Origin: Pseudisothecium myosuroides
Taxonomy: Eukaryota; Streptophyta; Bryopsida; Hypnales; Lembophyllaceae
Assembly: GCA_951799445.1 (NCBI GenBank)
Contig: OX637297.1
Span: forward strand, 16,306,001 to 16,370,000
DNA: 64,000 nt
Reading direction: 5' to 3'
In this document: piece by piece, positions 57,616 through 64,000 of the stretch
Layout: each line of letters begins with the position of its first letter
Position numbering within the stretch: position 1 is the first letter of the stretch
Notes under the pieces: generated by a model
Seen by the model: the letters and a program-made list of their open reading frames with translations, nothing else
Database searches by the model: none
What the model was told of the DNA's origin: nothing
Made by a program: the position numbers and the translations under genes

Positions 57616-60600
57616 ACTGAAAGGATTTCATTAAACCAAAATTTCAAAAAGTTGTCAACTGCTTAGACTTGGACAGGCCCTGTACGCAGTCTCAATGTTT
57701 ATAAGAACTTAAAACAATCAAACAAGAATCATCTTGAGCCTCCCTATTACGGCCAACGAGCCTCTCAAAGCAATAAAGATTTTCGAAATTTCATATATTG
57801 GATCACACTGTAGAATTCCAATGAACCACAATCATCTATAGTAAGAATGTGGAGGAAATGACCAAAAAAACGAAGTCAAAAAAAATGGGGAGGGAGATGA
57901 ATTTCCTCCCCAAGTGATATTGTGTGTGCACAATATCTGACCCCTTGCTGGACCCCTCTCGGAGAGACCCTCGGAGGGAAGTGTGATTTTGAGCATTGAG
58001 TGTTCTTGGGGTGCCCTCACAGTCGACTCAATGGCTTTGTTTTATCATGATTTTGTCAAGGACCACCTACATTGACCTGGACAGGCCCTCAAGGCCCTCA
58101 CAAGTTTTCTCCCAATTCATAAATTCAGACTTCTTGCCCGTGTTGCGGACTGATCTTTCCCTTGCAGCCTCCCAAATGATTCATGAAATCTAAAATACAA
58201 GTCAGGCCTTTCACATAGAGACTCTAGACAAGTAAATCGTCAAGTTAGAGAATAAAACTGGAAGGACTTCCAAATGGGGAAGGAGATGAAAACAGAATTG
58301 CAATTTGAAGAATGATTTTCAAGCAGGGTGAAGGTTGGTGGACTAGATGGGATTGAGATCAATGTGCTTGGCTTGCTTGAGGTTTTCCCTTTTCTTCTTC
58401 ACTACTTAAGAGGACTAAGAACTAGTAAGTGCTGAACAATTAGTCCTCATTGCTATCGACATCCTAGAATCAATCAACAAGTAAAAAGTCATATGGAGTC
58501 TCTGAATGGATTCTGACCTCCTTAACAAAATGCGCCACCAGAATCGGGGGTGCACTGCCACTTTCAGGTCCTGGAACTCAGTACTTTGACCTTAGATTTG
58601 TTGCCATGATTCTGTCTTTCCTGATGCACTCACGTAGTTTTGCAATTGAAGTCAAGATCAAAGAAAGCATGAATTTCCAAAACATATACTGAAACTGCAA
58701 AGTAGAGAATGTTGCAAGCTGGGTTATGCACTGTACCTTACGGAGAATGAGAAGATGGAGTGGGAGGGTCGCCTTCTCCAACTACCGGCAAAGAAGGCCG
58801 TTTTAGGGTTTAGGTCGAAAGAACTCGCCTCCGCACCTTCTCCGACAGCGCAGCCAAAGGGCAACTAGCCCACTCGGTAACCATTGTCGGCGGGAAGCCA
58901 CCTTGGCAATATTCAAATGCTTTGGTGCCCCCAGTGACATGAGGCTCTGATATTGGTTCGGGCTACGGTACTGCACTAGCCTTAGCCTATTGGTTCAGTG
59001 GGAACTTTGGTGGTTGCTGTTTAGTCTTCCTTGCTCTATCTTGTATCCATCTGCGGATCATTGAGAGAGGTGAGAGCCTAAGCAAAGACTCTGGACTCAA
59101 TGCCTGGCGTCTTCTAGTTTATACCTGTTTTGTCGATGGTCTGGTAGGTCAGCTTCTTGATTTGTGTCCCCAAGATCTGATATTATCAAATGCTGAGTTA
59201 TTTTGCCGCGGTGATTGATTAATACTATTTTTAGAAATCCGCGTAAACAGATCATATTGTCATCGACGAAATTGCCCTTTTACTTTGTATTTTAAATTAA
59301 CATCTATGTCGATACGTGTTTTATTTTCCATCGACTTTCAATGTGATTCAATCACTTGTGACAAGCCTCAGCTTAGTTTTAGATGTGTTGCTTCTTACCA
59401 TGTTCTGGATGAAATGATATTAAACAGAGTTAGTTGCAATACAGTACGACTCTAGCTAATTAAACTTTCCTTCTCCAAGGTGTCAAGCAATTTCATTCCA
59501 ATGGAGAGCAACACCTGAAGAAGTCACAATAAGCTTGTAAGAATGAGTCTTGTTATATAAAATTTCTAGTCTTTTATCAAGTCTAATTGGAGATTGAAAG
59601 AGATTCATGATTATCTAAGCAAGCATCTATGGATGTTGTATGAAATGAACTATGAATTTTCATAGACTTGATAATAGATGTACCAGAAGTCAATCCTAGG
59701 CTCAAAAGGTGCATATTGTAGCCAAGAATATGTTTAGGTTTTGCAACAGGGTTGGGATTGGTTGTACTATAGTTACCTTGGTAAGCTTCACTTTACATTA
59801 CATGGGCAAAACCAGCAAGCATAAGACATCAACTTACATTAAGTGCAAGTAGAAGTGAGCTTTAAAAAAGCTTAAAATCTGTAATACATTGCAATTTTGA
59901 TATACACAATTAAATCAATTGAACTTTGATTGGAAATAACTATACACCCTACAAGTTGGACATGGATCCTGGTTGACAATTGGTGCCTCTACCTCATTGC
60001 TTCACTTTTGTCTTTTCGTATGGGTTTTTAGGATTTAAGACCACATGTGACCAGGGCTTTCTTTTGGCTTTCTGGTGCAAGATTGCACCATAAAAAAAAT
60101 TTGGCTAAAAAAGGTTATAAAAAATGCCAAAAAAATTGGATGAAATTGCCAGACAACTTTGAAATTTAAAAAAATATTAGATGAAATCGCCTAATTCTGG
60201 ATGAAAACCATACTATACATCCAATAAGTGGATGAATGTTGCAATTTGGAGCACCACTGTAACATTTTATATTGCCACTATGGCACTTCTTCAAAAATGA
60301 AAAAAAAAGCCCTGCATGTGACCACTATGTGGGAAGTCCAAACTTCGTATCTTTGACTTCTGGGTTTGCTTCAGAAATCTTTATTTGTAAGATGTGGATT
60401 CAACCGAGGGGAGGAAATCTTGCAGTCTAGGCTATGCTTGGAAACTCAAAAATGGTAGATTCTTGGTATTCATGAAATTCTCCTTCTTTTAAGGGAGGCC
60501 ACTACAAGTAGGAGCAGAACACAAGGTTCTGACAAACCTGGCAAAGAGAACATGATTTCTAGCATATTCTTGAGTGAATTTGGATATCTTCTTGCCTGTT

Positions 60601-61190
60601 TTTGTGCTTTTTTTTATAGATACCATTGACATATGGATAATCTATTCGCCTTTGGAGTATTATAGGGAAAAGGCTTATTCACCCTATTAGAGCATTGAAG
60701 CCCACAGTTACGGATATAGATTCCTAGGACTTGATATAAGATGAATTGTAAATGACGCATCATTTGAAACACAGTTCATGAATTGAAAGCACTCTTACTA
60801 ATTCCCCCCTTTCCGCAACCATGTGCAAACTTCCTTGCTGGTCATTTTTTTTGTGCACCCTTCAATGTTCACTTCCCTGCATTTGGTTTAGTTAGACCGT
60901 CGGTCACAGCAACCTTGGTCGCTTCCGGATTATCGTAATCCTACACCCCAAATTGTCCCCCCTAGCATCCCCTACTCAGATTCTAGTATATTGCAGATGC
61001 TTACAGAAAATCATGACATTCCTTTCGACCCTGCTTTGCTAATGGAACATTACAATCACCAACGTCACCAAAAAAAAGGATTTTTACAGATACTACATAT
61101 CGCAAGTATTTCACACATGCATGGGTGCTATTACTAATTCAAGCACAGTAAAGTCAATAGGTTCCAAGAAATAAAATGTATAAGCTGTTA
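57616..61190. other. Non-coding stretch
   Basis: No supported gene. Contains a perfect 9-bp hairpin at 57916-57937 (GATATTGTG/CACAATATC) and, near 58940, a sequence that on the minus strand reads ATATCAGAGCCTCATG, resembling the tRNA-Met primer site of copia-type elements, without visible LTRs. Confidence 0.45.
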
Positions 61191-63931
61191 GTTGTTAGCT
61201 CATTGTAAAAATCTAACTTTGTCACACATCAAGCTCATATTGTCCCTTGTTAGTGATGTCGTCTCCATAGCCACACCGGCCACTACTACATTCCCAGCAA
61301 TTCCATTGTCCACTTGAGTACTGCTGCTATTGCCTTTGTTTGTCAATGCAACCTCCAATTCCGAAATTTTCTGCTGCAAACTCTTAACGTATTTCGACTA
61401 CAAGCCTGCATCATCTTTGTCTTCACTTGGTTCAAAGTGCTTTCACTTGGAGATGACTCTACCATTTTAGAATTTTGTGCACTCTCCGGCACCATGTTCG
61501 GGGGCCCCTCTTTTGTTCCCCCGCTTCTCTATTGTTCGCGGGCGACTCTCCTTTGTGCAGCTATGCCTGAATAACCCTTGTCCCTTACCATTTTCGCATA
61601 TACGTCCTCATAATTAGGTGACCGACCATGCTTCTGCCGCAGCATATCATGAATGATGTCTTCGCCCCTGCAACCTGTCTTCCCCAACGTATGTCGACTA
61701 CTATTTGTGAACTTCATTCAATTTGATTTTTCTTTGTGCAATGGACATTCTAGCGTCTTCTTCAAATGCTTCCAAATGTCTGAGTCAAAATGTGCGGGGC
61801 GCTTCTTCTCACCTTGTATCATTTTGAGGAGTTTGCATTTGTATTGCGTAACTGCGTTTCCCACCAATCGCCGGATGAAAATGGGATCTACTGGTGCACT
61901 GTATTCAAAGTTTTGCCTGAGAAGTCACCTCAGTGTTGCCAACTCCACAGGAGGCTGTTCCCTGGCATCCATGATGGACAGATCCAAGCCTCTAGAGAGC
62001 TTGTTAATATCCGACTTCCATGCTTCCCTCCCATCTTCGTAAGGTCTCCCACAATAATTGACGTGAAGAAAGAATGGTTTCTTTCCTTCCCTTTTGCGCT
62101 TCCAAATACTTATGTTCGCTAACTCATGCTTGTCTTTGCGTTCCTTTCGCTTGGCAGATTCTAATTTTGGCACTACAGTCATTTCCATAGAAGGACTTTG
62201 GCTATGAGACCACGCGCTATCATTGTCAACCAAGTCTTGCTCTGTCGTATGCATGTCACTAAAACCGTCAATGCCTTGACCTTCTTCCGGATCGGAATCT
62301 GTGAAGTCATCTCCTTCTCGTCTACTATCATGATGAGTATGAAACGCGGTCTTCCGCATACTTGGCAAACCGCCAGTTCTTTCCATTTCTTAAGAATTTG
62401 ACTTCCGTTGATAAGAGCTAAAGCCACCTAGCCTCTGTCGCTGTCACTTCCATCAAAGGCTGCAGTCCTCTCCTCCAACCTCAAATTTTGCCGGCCACCT
62501 TTAGGGCGCTTCACAGTTGTGTCTGCTTGTGCCATAGATTTCTTACCTTCTTCATGTGACTTTCTTTTCCTCAGTCTGCCTTCAGGGTCTTGGTCCTGAA
62601 GTCGTCCCCAACAAGGTTTAGTAGTCGGGTTACACCCATGCCACATTCATATGCACATGCTATACCTTCATTCATGGGCCACATTCATATTTATACGCTA
62701 CACATGTATTCACACAGTGAACTCATTGAAAGCAAAGACATTGAAGCGGCTATGCATATCAAGTTCAAAGAATTTTATGGGCCATCTTGTATTTGCCCGA
62801 TCTCTTCATTATACTCGCCAACGGTCTAGGTCATTGGCGTCAAGAATTCAGTGCCGACCATGAACAAAATTCAATGTGTACGCCCATAGACATAGCTATG
62901 AATATAGTCAATGACAGCGGCTTATGTCTCCAAAGTTTGAAGCCTCATCGTCCATGAGAAAGTAGCATACAACATACCTCTGAGTCTTTGCCCTTTTTTA
63001 GAAGCCCACTTCTTCCTCTACCGTCCTCTCTGTCTTTTGCAGCTACTTTGCATTGCCTCTCTCTAGCCGAAAGTTTCTCCACATACAGCACAATTTCTTG
63101 ACATGTGAGTGCACTGCCTTCTTCTTCGCTATCACTGTCCATGCATGCTTCCTTCCCTTTTGAATAGATGGCTTCTTGTTTGTCATACTGCTGCGATTGG
63201 TCCTAGACCTCCTTCGACTGTCTTTGGGCGATGCGTTTTTTTATTCCATAGCACTGCTTGCGTGAGCACTACGTATTGGTTTACGTATACCTGTCTTCTT
63301 CTCTACCATTCAAATTACACAACTTAGTACATTTCATAATCCATACTACCCTAGATCATGAACAAGTGCATGTGGGCTTCCGAGCCCTTTGAGTAAAAAT
63401 GACGTCTACATCAAGGGGCGACAATGCACATGCTGCCCATGCACTAGTGTCCGGAGGCAGCCCGGCTTCTTGTATACACACTTGCAGAGCTCTAACGGCC
63501 GGCCTGTTGACGAGTGTCAAGTACGTCTGCTACCACAATTCTTTTGGAGGTACTAATTCACTGAGATGTTGGTAATGGGCCCTTGGTATTCTTGGCTGCC
63601 TTTTTCCTCTTGCTGCTTTGTCCGGCTCCATCTTCCTCCATCACATGGTTACTCACTTCGACGAGGCCGTCCTCTCGCAATTTCTTTGCACGTTCAGGCG
63701 TGCTGGAGTGCAATGGGCTGCACATTCCACCTTTTTTGGAGATGATGTACCTTGCTCTTTTGCTCTAGTTCTCTTTGCTGGCTGCTTCACGTGAGCATCT
63801 CCAACGGTTGCTTCAGCTGACCTAGTTCTTCTCACCTTCTTCTGAATGTTCCATTCTGGAAATTTTCTTTTTCTCTTGCGGGTGGCATGGTCTCCAACAG
63901 CTTGGGACACATACACACAGAATGCCAACAT
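61190..63931 (-). pseudogene. Ptta/En-Spm-like transposon protein, multi-exon, decayed
   Basis: Minus-strand blocks: 63931-63653 (basic, nuclear-signal-like KRKRKFPEW), 63142-62978 (MDSDSEEEGSALTC; donor GAG/GTATGT at its end), 62646-62428, 62386-61529 and a tail to about 61190. The 62386-61529 block is one frame with TGA 61925 and TGA at about 61721, and holds NYCGRPYEDGREAWKSDINK, then NSSRHTLGKTGCR and HGRSPNYEDVYAKMV, which resemble the NSxxH-G and GRxP-D motifs of plant Ptta/En-Spm transposon proteins. After TAG 61529 and a frame change comes a coiled-coil tail (YVKSLQQKISELEVAL), usual for that family. The three stops can be CGA or CAG. Such proteins accompany CACTA transposases. Exon limits are approximate. 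Confidence 0.5.
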
Positions 63932-64000
63932 GTCATATTATACAATGACAATTGACTTAGTCATGAGTATGTCATTTGCCGATACACCTGGATGGAAGTT

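Noticed and set aside
58935..58960. tRNA-Met primer site of a copia-type element
   Set aside because: The match is partial (ATATCAGAGCCTC) and no LTR or coding domain is visible on either side.

Overview
The window reads as nuclear DNA of a streptophyte plant, a land plant or a charophyte relative. Supporting signs are GT-AG introns, a gypsy-type retroelement with a primer site matching plant tRNA-Asp, plant-type hAT (BED + DUF659) and CACTA elements, a plant-type HAD/NIF phosphatase with a D-x-N-G motif, and CCCTAAA-like degenerate repeats. I cannot name the species. The window is mostly a graveyard of transposons and broken genes in AT-rich DNA, and I see no fully intact host gene.

Layout. 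1-4436: the left-hand part of a minus-strand gypsy element (gag, primer site, 3.1-kb LTR that itself carries a 494-codon ORF). It is inserted in copy 1 of a gene family I call DUF7869-like (4437-5254). 5260-16359: the shared 3' region of copy 1, then copy 2 of the same family (exon 1 at 6052), split by a 1.3-kb CACTA element and by a 4.28-kb insertion with an 8-bp target duplication. 16464-19046: a broken hAT transposase gene (minus). 19.6-22.8 kb: non-coding, with a 215-bp CACTA foldback element. 22876-27734: a broken multi-exon gene ending in an FCP1/NIF-type HAD domain (minus). 28.3-33.6 kb: AT-rich, with foldback elements, tandem repeats and telomere-like repeats. 33.7-39.3 kb: copy 3 of the DUF7869-like family, split by a solo LTR of the same gypsy family, which is in turn split by a 562-bp hAT-type MITE whose sister copy lies at 40287-40850.

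41.5-54.0 kb holds three intronless minus-strand pseudogenes: RING-H2 plus coiled coil, protein kinase, and zinc-finger plus Gly-rich. Each lies about 170-230 bp downstream of a CGGACGG-rich GC island, the same arrangement as the hAT gene. Between them lies a 77-bp minisatellite split by a 1,994-bp solo LTR with a 5-bp target duplication. 54-61 kb is mostly featureless AT-rich DNA with one orphan GC island. 61.2-63.9 kb holds a broken Ptta/En-Spm-like transposon protein gene (minus).

Three themes stand out. (1) Nearly all internal stop codons fit C-to-T changes (CAA, CAG, CGA or TGG origins), often with no frameshift, as expected from deamination of methylated transposons. (2) Different loci carry their own short perfect palindrome, repeated many times outside coding exons: CAGCTCGATTCGAGCTG in one intron, ATCGTGGGATCCCACGAT at 20-28 and 33.7-41 kb, TCCGGA in the gypsy LTR. 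(3) All three copies of the DUF7869-like family were hit by transposons, two of them by the same gypsy family.
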